Positions 1 through 7,002 of a stretch of 43,683 nt of DNA are shown one piece after another. The notes beneath the pieces are model-generated. The model worked only from the letters and a program-made list of their open reading frames with translations. It was not told the origin of the DNA and did no database searches. This DNA is from Intestinimonas timonensis (GTDB lineage: Bacteria; Bacillota; Clostridia; Oscillospirales; Oscillospiraceae), in NCBI RefSeq assembly GCF_900626145.1, contig NZ_LR130817.1, positions 80,702 through 124,384 on the forward strand, written 5' to 3'. Position numbers and translations under genes: made by a program. The stretch's first letter is position 1; every line of letters starts with the position of its first letter.

Positions 1-165
1 CGACTGTGAGAAAGCAGATCGGCAAGACAACCTATATCGTCCGTGTGCATTTCAGCGAGACCGCCAAGGAGACAATGGAGGACAAAATCAAGCGTCTGCT
101 CCGTGAGGAAGTCCGCAAAATGTGACTTCTTTTTGAATTTGATGAAAAAGTCCTTGACTTTTCGT
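1..165. mobile_element. Right end of an upstream transposon inserted in virD4
   Basis: Sequence up to about 160-170 is unrelated to virD4. From about 167 the reading frame is typical virD4 (SGKTAKSILISC...), with a stop codon in frame at 155-157. The exact junction cannot be fixed because the other end is outside the window. Confidence 0.5.
3..125 (+). CDS. TnpW-like transposon protein, 3' end only
   Basis: The window opens inside a reading frame that ends with TGA at 123-125. The 40 visible residues contain RKQIGKTTYIVRVHFSETA followed by a basic tail ending LLREEVRKM. This matches my memory of the TnpW family, small proteins of unknown function carried next to the large serine recombinase of Tn4451-like transposons. 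The start lies outside the window. Just downstream, virD4 coding resumes in mid-gene, so this frame probably belongs to a different mobile element inserted in virD4. Family assignment is from recall of short conserved motifs. Confidence 0.6.
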   Translation, partial: TVRKQIGKTTYIVRVHFSETAKETMEDKIKRLLREEVRKM

Positions 166-190
166 CTCTGGCAAAACAGCCAAGTCGATT

Positions 191-1039
191 TTGATTAGCT
201 GCGGAGCCCGGCTGGCCCCCTTTGACATAGCGGAGCTTCGGGAGATTATGAGCTATGACGAGCTGGAGCTTGACAAGCTCGGGGATGAGAAAACGGCCCT
301 GTTCTTTCTGATAAGCGATACAGACACCACCTACAACTTTATCGTGGCCCTTGCCTTTTCGCAGATGTTCAACCTTCTGTGTGAACGGGCCGACAACAAA
401 TACGGAGGCCGCCTGCCCCATCATGTGCGGGTGCTGTGGGACGAGGCGGCCAACACCGGACAGGTGCCGGGACTGGAAAAAATCGTGGCTGTCATTCGGT
501 CAAGAGAAGTCAGTCTGACCCTCTTTTATCAGGCCATGAGCCAGTGCAAGGCCCTGTATAAAGACAACGCCGAAACCATCATGGGCAACATGGACAGCAT
601 TGTGTTTCTGGGAGGCCGTGAAGCGTCCACCCTAAAGGACATATCGGAAAACTGGCTGGGCAAGGCCACCATCTCCATGCAGACAGACAGCCGCACAAGG
701 GGCCAGTCGGAAAGCTACGGGCTCAACACCCAGCGACTGGGCCGGGAGCTTTTGACCACCAGCGAGATCACCACCATGCCCGGAAACAAGTGCCTGTTAC
801 AGCTTCGGGGCCTGCCCCCATTCTTTTCGCCCAAGTATGATTTGAAGCAGCACCCCAACTACCGCTACACAGCGGAATATGACAGTAAACGGAACGCCTT
901 TCATCTGGAACGCCTGACTTCCCGGCGATTGAGACTAAAGCCCGAGGAAGAATACACGGTGTATGAGGTGGACGCCTCTGACGAGGACGCTGACATTCTC
1001 AATTATGACGATCTGGACAGCGCAGACGATTTCGTTTAA
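191..1039 (+). CDS. virD4: VirD4/TraG-type coupling protein, C-terminal part
   Basis: VirD4-type ATPases sit at the inner membrane and feed the relaxase-DNA complex into the type IV secretion channel. The 282 residues start at LISCGARLAPFDI and include DTDTTYNFIVALAFSQMFN, the Walker B-like segment VRVLWDEAANTGQVP, IRSREVSLTLFYQAMSQ and the C-terminal ICE-family block FFSPKYDLKQHPNYRY. The N-terminal membrane segments and Walker A P-loop are missing: in-frame coding reaches back only to about 167, beyond which sequence belongs to another element. The usual length is about 600 residues, so roughly half is absent. TTG at 191 is only the first possible initiation codon after the break, not a proven start. 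A palindrome and terminator follow. As it stands the protein should be non-functional unless the insertion excises. Confidence 0.85.
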   Translation: MISCGARLAPFDIAELREIMSYDELELDKLGDEKTALFFLISDTDTTYNFIVALAFSQMFNLLCERADNKYGGRLPHHVRVLWDEAANTGQVPGLEKIVAVIRSREVSLTLFYQAMSQCKALYKDNAETIMGNMDSIVFLGGREASTLKDISENWLGKATISMQTDSRTRGQSESYGLNTQRLGRELLTTSEITTMPGNKCLLQLRGLPPFFSPKYDLKQHPNYRYTAEYDSKRNAFHLERLTSRRLRLKPEEEYTVYEVDASDEDADILNYDDLDSADDFV

Positions 1040-1051
1040 CTGATAGATGGA

Positions 1052-1074
1052 CTTCGGGCCAAGTTGGCCCGAGG
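1052..1074. repeat. ICE palindrome, copy 1
   Basis: Near-perfect 23 bp palindrome, left arm CTTCGGGCCAA, central G, right arm ending CCCGAGG. It lies between the virD4 stop and the terminator at 1081. First of twelve copies. Confidence 0.9.
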
Positions 1075-1080
1075 TTCGCC

Positions 1081-1104
1081 GCCGCCTGAAAGGGCGGCTT
1101 TTTT
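1081..1104 (+). terminator. Rho-independent terminator after virD4
   Basis: GCCGCCT pairs with GGGCGGC around a GAAA-type loop and is followed by six T. It lies directly after palindrome copy 1, so readthrough could be controlled between virD4 and maff2. Confidence 0.75.
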
Positions 1105-1147
1105 GTTACCCACAATTCAATCTTTTTATCAAATGGAGGAAATGTAT

Positions 1148-1306
1148 ATGGAATTTTTCGCTTCTGCTGTTGACACTCTGAAGGTTCTGGTTATGGCTAT
1201 CGGCTGCGGCCTCGGTGCGTGGGGTATCGTCAACCTGCTGGAAGGTTACGGCGCCGACAACCCTGCAAGCAAGAGCCAGGGCATGAAGCAGCTTATGGCT
1301 AATTAG
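1148..1306 (+). CDS. maff2: Maff2 family membrane protein, 5' part of a split gene
   Basis: Maff2 proteins are small hydrophobic proteins of about 70 residues encoded beside virB6 in Tn1549/CTn-type ICEs and thought to be part of the channel. ATG 1148 follows GGAGGA at 1135 with 7 nt spacing. The 51 native residues end at GMKQLMA (1300). The frame then runs into the inserted element and stops two codons later. The rest of the family pattern (GGGIVLLGMNLIPLLANLF) is found in frame at 14432-14491. Joining the two gives a full-length 70-residue protein. The gene is therefore interrupted by a 13.1 kb element, and the visible product lacks its second membrane segment. Confidence 0.9.
   Translation: MEFFASAVDTLKVLVMAIGCGLGAWGIVNLLEGYGADNPASKSQGMKQLMAN
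1289..1300. other. Left attachment site of the IME (attL core)
   Basis: CAGCTTATGGCT lies at the exact point where maff2 coding stops making family sense. It matches the right border copy at 14420-14431 in 11 of 12 bases. Confidence 0.8.
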
Positions 1307-1332
1307 ATGTAACAAAAGCGAAGAAAGGAAAA

Positions 1333-1350
1333 GCACAATCCAGACGGAAC
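1333..1350. repeat. 18 bp inverted repeat, left copy
   Basis: GCACAATCCAGACGGAAC occurs as a perfect reverse complement at 12627-12644, just before the recombinase gene. The two copies sit near the two ends of the IME, each next to a near-identical promoter. Confidence 0.85.
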
Positions 1351-1371
1351 CGGTGGTGCGGTCAAGAAATA

Positions 1372-1400
1372 TTGTGGAAACACAAGATTTCTGCTATAAT
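1372..1400 (+). promoter_or_regulatory. IME left-end promoter with overlapping inverted repeat
   Basis: TTGTGG and TATAAT are separated by 17 bp. The -35 region overlaps TTGTG-GAAA-CACAA, a perfect 5 bp inverted repeat that could be an operator. The block AAACACAAGATTT and the -10 box recur at 12574-12602 before the recombinase gene, so both IME ends may answer to the same regulator, probably the HTH protein at 1443. Confidence 0.7.
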
Positions 1401-1442
1401 GAGTGCAGTACATTTGACGATGGAGAGAAAGGCGGGACGCCT

Positions 1443-1658
1443 ATGCACATCAGCTATCAGCCGCTATGGAATACCCTAAAGGATCGCAGCATGAGGAAAG
1501 AGGACTTGCGGCTGGCCGCCGGTCTGACCACCAACATGATCGCCAACATGGGCAAGGGCAAGCATATCAGCATGGAAACGCTGACGAAGATTTGTGAAAC
1601 CCTGAATTGTGGGATTTTGGATGTGATTGAGTTGAAACAGGACGAAAAAGATTCATAG
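1443..1658 (+). CDS. Small XRE/Cro-like HTH regulator
   Basis: This is a 71-residue DNA-binding protein that is almost entirely one helix-turn-helix domain: LWNTLKDRSMRKEDLRLAAG, TTNMIANMGKGKHISMETL, then KICETLNCGILDVIEL. It belongs to the short YozG/Cro-type regulators common on Clostridia mobile elements. ATG 1443 follows a GGCGGG-containing leader and a TTGTGG/TATAAT promoter. Cargo genes GNAT (15 bp downstream) and MBL follow on the same strand, so it probably heads an operon. Because the same promoter pattern precedes the recombinase, it may repress both its own gene and integration/excision; that regulatory link is inference. Confidence 0.85.
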   Translation: MHISYQPLWNTLKDRSMRKEDLRLAAGLTTNMIANMGKGKHISMETLTKICETLNCGILDVIELKQDEKDS

Positions 1659-1673
1659 GAGGAAACACAAGAT

Positions 1674-2087
1674 ATGGAGTATCAGGAAAATGTATTATGC
1701 TATGAAGATTATTGCCGACTGAGGGAAAGCGTTGGATGGACTAACTTTTCTAAAGAGCAGACACAGGCTGCATTGAGTAATAGCTTATATACCGTTGCAG
1801 TTTTTGAAAATAGTCAGGCTGTTGGGATGGGCAGATTGATAGGCGACGGTATGTATCTGGTAATAGCTGATATTGTAGTCAATCCTGTTTATCAAGGGAA
1901 AGGGATTGGAAGCAAAATTGTCAGTATGCTTATAGAATATACCACTAAGGAGCTGCCAGACGGAGGACGAACCAGTATCCAGTTGATTTCAGAAAAAGGA
2001 AAAGAGCCGTTTTATGAAAAACTGGGCTTCAAACGGATTCCGAATGACTTTTGCGGTTCTGGCATGAAAATGGTCATTCGCAAGTAA
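1674..2087 (+). CDS. GNAT family N-acetyltransferase
   Basis: GNAT enzymes move an acetyl group from acetyl-CoA to an amine; the substrate here is unknown. The 137 residues have the usual fold order, with VADIVV-type strand (LVIADIVVNPVY), the acetyl-CoA pyrophosphate loop QGKGIGS at 74-80 and the late motif PFYEKLGFKRIP. Full length for the family. ATG 1674 follows AGGAGGAAACACAAGAT. The gene is more AT-rich than the mobilization genes and sits between the HTH regulator and an MBL-fold gene, all co-directional, so it looks like IME cargo. It could be a resistance or detoxification enzyme, but nothing in the sequence identifies the target. Confidence 0.85.
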   Translation: MEYQENVLCYEDYCRLRESVGWTNFSKEQTQAALSNSLYTVAVFENSQAVGMGRLIGDGMYLVIADIVVNPVYQGKGIGSKIVSMLIEYTTKELPDGGRTSIQLISEKGKEPFYEKLGFKRIPNDFCGSGMKMVIRK

Positions 2088-2103
2088 AAAAAGAGAGTGG
2101 AAA

Positions 2104-2868
2104 ATGGATAATTGGTTTACCATTGCGCAAATAGACCGTGATACATTCTCTATTAGTGAATACAAACACTGGGAAGAAACACATTGCTATCTATTATGTG
2201 GAGAAAAATGCGCTATTCTCATTGATACAGGCTTAGGCGTTTCTAATATCAGAAAAATTGTGGACAGTCTAACAGAACTGCCTGTTATGGCAATTACTAC
2301 TCATGTTCATTGGGATCACATCGGCGGGCATAAGTATTTTGATAATATCGCTGTATATGAAGCGGAAAAGGACTGGTTATCAGTCAGGTTTCCGATACCG
2401 TTGCAAGTTGTAAAGAACAATTTAACAAGACTTCCTTGTAATTTTCCAAGAGATTTTGATATTAACGCCTATCAGATATTTCAAGGTATGCCACAAAGAA
2501 TCTTGCAGGATGGAGATTTTCTGAATTTAGGCGGACGGGAAATTCAGGTTATTCACACGCCGGGACATTCTCCCGGACATTGTTGCTTTTACGAGCCAGA
2601 AAGAAATTACTTGTATTCCGGGGATTTGATATACAAAGGAAGCCTTGACGCATTTTACCCAACTACTGATCCGCAACTATTTTATCAATCTATAAGGCGG
2701 ATACGGAAATACAAAATAAAAAAAGTGCTGCCCGGACACCATCAGTTGGATATTCCTGTTTCTTTGATTGCTGACATTGAAGCCGGATTTGCACAATTAT
2801 CGAGAGCCGGAAAACTCAAACAGGGAAATGGATTGTTTAAGTTTCGGGATTTCCAAATTCATATATGA
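2104..2868 (+). CDS. MBL-fold metallo-hydrolase
   Basis: The 254-residue protein has the metallo-beta-lactamase signature THVHWDH at 66-72 (metal ligands H67, H69, D71, H72). Further ligands are expected in HTPGHSPGH, the SGD turn in YLYSGDLIYKG and the late PGHH in KKVLPGHHQL. The length suits a stand-alone glyoxalase-II-like or lactonase-like hydrolase rather than a secreted beta-lactamase; no signal peptide is present, so it should be cytoplasmic. It starts 16 bp after the GNAT stop with GAGAGTGG before ATG 2104, so the two are probably co-transcribed. Substrate unknown. Confidence 0.85.
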   Translation: MDNWFTIAQIDRDTFSISEYKHWEETHCYLLCGEKCAILIDTGLGVSNIRKIVDSLTELPVMAITTHVHWDHIGGHKYFDNIAVYEAEKDWLSVRFPIPLQVVKNNLTRLPCNFPRDFDINAYQIFQGMPQRILQDGDFLNLGGREIQVIHTPGHSPGHCCFYEPERNYLYSGDLIYKGSLDAFYPTTDPQLFYQSIRRIRKYKIKKVLPGHHQLDIPVSLIADIEAGFAQLSRAGKLKQGNGLFKFRDFQIHI

Positions 2869-2936
2869 TTCAAAACTGCCGTTGAGAGGGCAACCTGCCT
2901 TGCGGTCTTACATATATATATCAGAGTATAAAAACA

Positions 2937-2963
2937 CCCTGCAAGATTTTTAGTCTTGCAGGG
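2937..2963 (+). terminator. Hairpin after the MBL gene
   Basis: CCCTGCAAGA and TCTTGCAGGG form a perfect 10 bp stem with a TTTTTAG loop, 68 bp after the MBL stop. The T-tract is weak (GTTAAATTTTG). A second hairpin, GTTGAACGA with TCGTTCAAC, follows at 2998-3033. Confidence 0.6.
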
Positions 2964-3121
2964 GTTAAATTTTGCAATTCACAATGTGAGAGGGTAGGTT
3001 GAACGATACACCATTTTTGGAGGGTCGTTCAACTACATTGGAAGATAATTTACACAAGGTAAGATTATCCCCATAATTATTATATTGTTAAACTTTATTA
3101 AAGTCAAATGCTTTTTACATT

Positions 3122-3667
3122 TTAGTCATCTGCAGGTTCTTGACCTTCTTTTTTAGGTTCTTCCCATTCTGATTTATGCTTTTCCCACCACTCAGGAAAA
3201 TTTGGGTCTTTTGGAGAAAGGGTAGGTTTGATTGAACTAATATCAGTAACAAGCGATTCTCCATCTTCTTGTAATGAAAATGGTGTTAAATTAATATTTA
3301 CCATTCCCAATTCATATAATTTAAGAAGATTATCTGCACTAGTTGTCCATTTTTTTCCATTATAATTCATAATTCCATATTCTAAAAGCATAAGACCTTC
3401 TTTTTTATGTGCGCCGTCTAATTGTCCTAATAGGTAAGATATATTTTTAGAATTTTGAGCAATTCTAATTTTACTAAATCTAACTAAATCTGAATCCTTA
3501 CCTGATAGAGCCTTTTGCAATACTTGTGCATATGTAGTTGCTTCTCCTTCTTTTGCTAAACATCGATTAAATATTGCTTGTACATTTCCTTCGTTTAAAT
3601 CTATTGGAAAAAATTGATTTTCTTTTTCTTTTGCTTTCTTATCAGCTCTTTCTAAATTAAATTTCAT
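3122..3667 (-). CDS. Hypothetical protein, AT-rich cargo
   Basis: I do not recognise this 181-residue protein. It is hydrophilic, with a charged N-terminus (MKFNLERADKKAKEKENQFF) and an acidic, proline-containing C-terminus ending EGQEPADD. A WEKHKSEWEEPKKE stretch lies near the end; no signal peptide or membrane segment is visible. The start is well supported by AAAGGAGATTAACT before ATG. It is transcribed against the surrounding IME genes and is strikingly AT-rich compared with the mobilization genes, which suggests recent acquisition. It sits beside another AT-rich orphan (4122-4391) and an IS3 remnant. It could be defence or toxin-type cargo, but no motif shows that. Confidence 0.6.
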   Translation of the reverse strand: MKFNLERADKKAKEKENQFFPIDLNEGNVQAIFNRCLAKEGEATTYAQVLQKALSGKDSDLVRFSKIRIAQNSKNISYLLGQLDGAHKKEGLMLLEYGIMNYNGKKWTTSADNLLKLYELGMVNINLTPFSLQEDGESLVTDISSIKPTLSPKDPNFPEWWEKHKSEWEEPKKEGQEPADD

Positions 3668-4121
3668 AGTTAATCTCCTTTATAAAAAACTAATTATAGT
3701 TTTATTAAAACCCTGTGAGGGTTAATAACCACTTATAAAATTGTAATTTTCAAATCACAATTTATATCATAGCATATTATAATTAAATAGTAAACTAAAA
3801 TCATCCTATGCCTTAGTTTAATTGTAAATCAGTAAGTGTACATTATTCTGGACTATTGAATACAACAATGTAATTGTAATGCTCAACTCTCTTACTTCTC
3901 TACCAGTATATTAACCCATACAATTTTTTGCTATTTATAGTACTTTGAAAGATTGTATGTTGGTATGCTGAAAGTGATTGTAAGGTAACCCATATTTCAC
4001 AAAATGATGATTTCTGAACGCAAGCACAACTCAAGCATAGTAACTGAATAATAAAAAGAGGTGATGCCATTCTATAATCAAATGACTTCACCTCTAGTTT
4101 TTCATCTCATTATGATAGTAT
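3668..4121. other. AT-rich intergenic region
   Basis: No convincing gene. It holds the upstream region of the 3122-3667 gene and the hairpin AGAGGTGA (4057-4064) with TCACCTCT (4088-4095), preceded by AAAA and followed by AGTTTTT, so it could terminate transcription in both directions. A short frame reading leftward over 3900-4091 lacks a ribosome site and family features. Confidence 0.4.
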
Positions 4122-4391
4122 TTATCCCAGAGCAGCTAGAACCTGCATGATGTAGCTTACTATCTTCAGAGCGATATTAGTAAAGATATTAATGTTGCCA
4201 GTCAGCAAGATAAACAGTACTACGGATACAATGATGTAAGCCCAAATTCTCTTGTCTAAATAAGCTGTCAATGGACTCTTGCCCTGGTTTACATTGCAGT
4301 TCTCAACAACATACACTGCTTCATCGGATACAAAGCGAAGTTTGATTCCACCGTTTGCACCGGGCTTAGTGTACTTAGGATCACCAGTCAT
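4122..4391 (-). CDS. Hypothetical small membrane protein, possibly 5'-truncated
   Basis: The 89-residue product starts MTGDPKYTKPGANGG, continues with a soluble RFVSDEAVYVVENC segment and ends in two hydrophobic stretches (WAYIIVSVVLFILLTG and ALKIVSYIMQVLAALG). I do not recognise the family. No clear ribosome site precedes the ATG, and the IS3-type sequence begins about 10 bp upstream, so the original gene may have been longer and cut by the insertion. Topology would be N-terminus in the cytoplasm with a C-terminal anchor. It is AT-rich like the 3122-3667 gene and on the same strand, so both may derive from one acquired segment. Confidence 0.45.
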   Translation of the reverse strand: MTGDPKYTKPGANGGIKLRFVSDEAVYVVENCNVNQGKSPLTAYLDKRIWAYIIVSVVLFILLTGNINIFTNIALKIVSYIMQVLAALG

Positions 4392-4468
4392 TTTTGCATT
4401 TGCCCCCTTTCCCGAATTGATGGACAAAAAAACATTCGTTATAATGGAAAGGAAAGGGGACAAAGGAA

Positions 4469-4954
4469 ATGGAAAACAAACGCAAAAAAGGGATAGCGCC
4501 GCCCCGGTACGACGAGGCGTTCAAGGCCGGAGCGATCCGGATGGTGACAGAACAGGGCCGTCCGAGCACAGAGGTTGCCAAGGAACTTGGTATCTGCATC
4601 GACACCCTGCGCAGCTGGCTGAAGGCCGCAGGCGTACAGGCAGGTCAGGCAGACCGCCAGAACCGGGACAGCCGCCGGACACGTGAGCTGGAAGCGGAGG
4701 TGCGTGCACTGCGCAAGCAGCTAGCAGAGAAAGATGAGGTTATTGACGTACTAAAAAATCCGTCGGCATACTTTCCAGACCATAGAGGACAAATATCGGT
4801 ACATCAAGGCCGACCGTTCGGGAGTCTCTGTGGAGAAATTATGCCGCTTGCTGGAAATCTCCCGAAGCGGGTACTATGCCTGGCTTACACGCCGTCAAAG
4901 CCAGCGGGCACAGCACAATCAGGCGTTAACGAGAGAACTGGTATATTTGCATGA
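4469..4954 (+). CDS. IS3-family transposase orfA (DNA-binding subunit)
   Basis: OrfA of IS3-type elements binds the IS ends. Residues 1-97 look intact: a helix-turn-helix (PRYDEAFKAGAIRMVTEQGR, STEVAKELGICIDTLRSWLK) then a leucine-zipper-like coiled coil (TRELEAEVRALRKQLAEKDE). The frame reaches the usual slippery A-run at VIDVLKN (about 4750). After that the remaining residues to 4954 are out-of-frame readthrough rather than native protein. Start ATG 4469 is preceded by GACAAAGGAA. A TATAAT-like box lies upstream at about 4439. Since orfB is broken, no active transposase should be made. Confidence 0.7.
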   Translation: MENKRKKGIAPPRYDEAFKAGAIRMVTEQGRPSTEVAKELGICIDTLRSWLKAAGVQAGQADRQNRDSRRTRELEAEVRALRKQLAEKDEVIDVLKNPSAYFPDHRGQISVHQGRPFGSLCGEIMPLAGNLPKRVLCLAYTPSKPAGTAQSGVNERTGIFA

Positions 4955-5102
4955 GAAATACCCCGCGTTGGGTCTGGACAGCCTATATCACATGTTGAAG
5001 GCTAGCAATTCCTGCTCACGCGGGAGGGTCCACCGGCTAATGAAAGCCGCCGGAATCCACTCCATGCGCAAAAAGGCCTACAAATCCGTTGAAGGAACAT
5101 AA
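4757..5102 (+). pseudogene. IS3-family transposase orfB, frameshifted and truncated
   Basis: The frame encodes TIEDKYRYIKADRSGVSVEK, CRLLEISRSGYYAWLTRRQS and the HTH_21-like region ending MRKKAYKSVEGT. This is the N-terminal third of an IS150/IS3-type orfB; the integrase core with its D, D and E residues is absent. A normal -1 slip at the A-run would enter SVGILSRP and stop, whereas TIEDKYR lies in the other frame, so a one-base indel near 4780 also separates the two. ATG 4830 is the first internal start. The gene is dead. Confidence 0.75.
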
Positions 5103-5120
5103 TTCCCCCAACGGCAGTTT

Positions 5121-5942
5121 TTATTTCCACGACCTGCGCCGGAAGTTGATCCCCGAATGTTTTATCAGCGGCGATCTTTTGAACAGCCTTTTCAGGGTCG
5201 TTCTTTCCTCATCTGTGAGCCGCTTATATTTTAGCTGGAACGCCTTGCAGAAGATTTCCAGAAATTCCTGCACCCTATCGCCGGGGGATTGCATGGCCTT
5301 TCGGACTTCCTTTATCAGTTCATCGGCGGGAGTTGTATCCGGCGCACTCTCCATGTCGTTCTCATGGGCTTTGCGTATATCGTGAAGGATTGCGTCCCAT
5401 GTTTTGTGTGTCACATGGCAGAAAAAATCTTCTTCCTCTATCTGACCGGCTTCCAGAATTTTCAGGGAACGGTCTGCGGCAGCTTCGGGATGTTCTTCCA
5501 GTATCATTGCCCTTACAGCGGCCAGCGTACTATTGATGTCATGGAACCGCATGGTAGCCATTCCGTCCACATAGATTTCTGCGTCAGCCATCAGCTCCGC
5601 AAATTTTTCGTGGGACATCATCTCGCACAGCAGCCGGGTATTGATTCGTCTGCTTTTCAGAAGCGCCACAGCTTCATCGGTCAAATGCAGTTCAGACAGC
5701 GGGGTGTTGATCTGTTCCCGGTTTTCTGTCCGGCAGAACAGATAGTCAATGGACACCTCATAAAAGTCTGCCAGTGTGATAAGGTTGCCGTGATTGATTT
5801 CCTTATTTCGGTTTTCTTCATTTTCATAGCTGGCTAAAGCAGATTTTGAAATGCCGGTCTTTTCCGCCAGTTCTTCCAGCTTCAGCCCCTTTTCCACCCG
5901 TAAATCTTTCAACCGTTCCTGCAAGGAAACATGGTCTTTCAT
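5121..5942 (-). CDS. XRE-family HTH transcriptional regulator
   Basis: This 273-residue regulator has an N-terminal helix-turn-helix of XRE type at about residues 7-62 (LQERLKDLRVEKGLKLEELA, GISKSALASYENEE, NLITLADFYEVSIDYLF). A long C-terminal region rich in acidic and alanine residues follows, of the kind seen on Clostridia conjugative elements and probably used for sensing or multimerisation. It is transcribed away from the mobilization genes. Its promoter would lie near 5988-5993 (TATAAT on this strand), next to an inverted repeat at 6005-6030 that may be its operator. It likely controls the mob-rep operon starting at 6475; that is inference from position. Confidence 0.8.
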   Translation of the reverse strand: MKDHVSLQERLKDLRVEKGLKLEELAEKTGISKSALASYENEENRNKEINHGNLITLADFYEVSIDYLFCRTENREQINTPLSELHLTDEAVALLKSRRINTRLLCEMMSHEKFAELMADAEIYVDGMATMRFHDINSTLAAVRAMILEEHPEAAADRSLKILEAGQIEEEDFFCHVTHKTWDAILHDIRKAHENDMESAPDTTPADELIKEVRKAMQSPGDRVQEFLEIFCKAFQLKYKRLTDEERTTLKRLFKRSPLIKHSGINFRRRSWK

Positions 5943-5987
5943 CGGTTTGTCACTCCCTTTCCATGTGGTTTTCGAGAATATATAACC

Positions 5988-6030
5988 ATTATACCATACC
6001 GTTCCGAAATCGTGGAAATTTTCGATTTTG
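5988..6030 (-). promoter_or_regulatory. Promoter and operator-like inverted repeat of the XRE gene
   Basis: TATAAT reads on the minus strand at 5993-5988, 46 bp before the gene. The upstream AAATCG and CGATTT (6007-6028) form an inverted repeat spanning the expected -35 area. Confidence 0.4.
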
Positions 6031-6474
6031 GGGCGGTATTCCTACTTTCTGGACATACGGGAAAGGGTTCAAAAATGAGCTATGATTAAGTCAGTTCATC
6101 GATGGATTATTCCAATCGAATGACCGGCCTGATGGGATATGCTCCCCGGCGATGTAGCGCAACGACCTGCTGCAAGGAGTTGGAGGAACCTTGACCGCAG
6201 CGAGCGTACCAACGGGAACGAAACGCTGCTGTGAGATTCAGGGGCAGGAACGACATCAGGGAAACCCGGCAGAACTGACACCAAAACGCTACCCAAACAC
6301 GACAAATCGGCAGGGTGTAGTCTGCCCCATCCGTGATACTATGGGGCTTTTCCAAGCGGCTCTATGGCCGTATTTTTCTTGAAAATCGCCCCGAAACATG
6401 ACACCAAAAACCGCTATCCGCCCATCTCCACCGTTACGGCTGAAATGGGCGGATTTTCTATGATAGGAGGCACC
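6031..6474. other. Gene-free, hairpin-rich leader before the mob genes
   Basis: No supported gene in about 440 bp. It contains GCAGCG/CGCTGC and GGCAG/CTGCC stems and two copies of TGACACCAAAAnCGCTA (6276 and 6399). Two terminator-like hairpins are present: GCCCCAT/ATGGGGC at 6324-6347 followed by TTTT, and CCGCCCAT/ATGGGCGG at 6418-6452 followed by ATTTTC. The second ends 9 bp before the ribosome site of the 6475 gene. It could be an attenuated leader RNA or part of a transfer or replication origin. Confidence 0.45.
6418..6457 (+). terminator. Terminator-like hairpin before the mob-rep operon
   Basis: CCGCCCAT pairs perfectly with ATGGGCGG, followed by ATTTTCT. It lies in the leader just upstream of AGGAGG at 6465, so it would act as an attenuator rather than an end-of-gene signal. 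Confidence 0.5.
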
Positions 6475-6660
6475 ATGCCGAGAATGAGCAAGAAACGGAA
6501 GTTGGAGCTGTCCTTCTTCCTCAATGACCGGGGGCGTGTGACCTACAACGACCTGTGCCGGAAGTGTCAGCATGAGTGCAAACAGAGCTTCCGGGCTGTC
6601 GTGATTGACTGCCCCCGTTACCTGTCCAAACGAGCCAAGCGAAAGGAGAAAACCGACTAA
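6475..6660 (+). CDS. Small basic hypothetical protein of the mob region
   Basis: A 61-residue, strongly basic protein: MPRMSKKRKLELSFFLNDRG, then YNDLCRKCQHECKQSF with three cysteines and a terminal KRAKRKEKTD. ATG 6475 follows TAGGAGGCACC, a strong ribosome site. The stop abuts the next gene's ATG at 6661, so the two are translationally coupled. I do not know a named family, but its place at the head of the mob-rep operon and its lysine/arginine content fit a small nucleic-acid-binding accessory protein. The spacing C-x2-C-x3-H-x-C could be a metal site; that is speculation. Confidence 0.6.
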   Translation: MPRMSKKRKLELSFFLNDRGRVTYNDLCRKCQHECKQSFRAVVIDCPRYLSKRAKRKEKTD

Positions 6661-7002
6661 ATGGATTTTGAATTTATGACCGCAGACACCGTTCTGCCGC
6701 CCTGTATGCCACTTCCCACCGCCATGCTGAGGCTGCCGGTCAGCAGTACCGCAAAGGTCATGTATGCCCGCCTGCTGGACGCCACCCTTGCGGGAGGTGC
6801 GGAGGATACCAACGGGATACTGTTTGTCCGTTTCCCCATTGTGAAGCTGGCAGCGGCCTTGTCCCGCAGTTCCGTGACCGTCAAGCGTTCCTTGAAAGAA
6901 TTGGAGGATGCCGGACTGATCCTGCGGGTGCGCCGGGGTGTGGGAGAACCGAACCGTATTTACACGCTGCTCCCCAAGAAGGAGGGCTGCCGTGATGAAT
7001 GA
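6661..7002 (+). CDS. Winged-helix protein resembling the RepA N-terminal domain
   Basis: The 113-residue protein contains LPVSSTAKVMYARLLDATLA, typical of the replication-initiator-A / winged-helix domain, followed by a helix-turn-helix (FPIVKLAAALSRSSVTVKRS, LKELEDAGLILRVRRGVGEP). RepA-like initiators are longer, so this is either a stand-alone DNA-binding module or a shortened initiator. It begins directly after the preceding stop and overlaps DUF3847 by 8 bp, which puts it firmly in one operon. Likely role: binding an origin or operator on the IME; the exact role is not shown. Confidence 0.65.
   Translation: MDFEFMTADTVLPPCMPLPTAMLRLPVSSTAKVMYARLLDATLAGGAEDTNGILFVRFPIVKLAAALSRSSVTVKRSLKELEDAGLILRVRRGVGEPNRIYTLLPKKEGCRDE

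Larger units (their letters stand above)
4400..5102 (+). mobile_element. Decayed IS3-family insertion sequence
   Basis: The segment holds an intact orfA followed by only the first part of orfB. Coding ends at SVEGT-stop (5102) before the DDE catalytic core, which normally adds about 180 residues. The left end lies near 4400, where the neighbouring unknown gene stops; the right end is lost and the antisense HTH gene begins 19 bp later. Confidence 0.75.

Noticed and set aside
1064..1147. Upstream extension of maff2
   Set aside because: It would translate through palindrome copy 1 and the terminator; ATG 1148 has the ribosome site and the family start.
3900..4091. Leftward 63-residue frame
   Set aside because: No ribosome site, no family, lies over a terminator-like hairpin.
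5121..5942. XRE gene as part of the IS3 element
   Set aside because: It is antisense to the IS, has its own promoter region and is full length, so it belongs to the IME.
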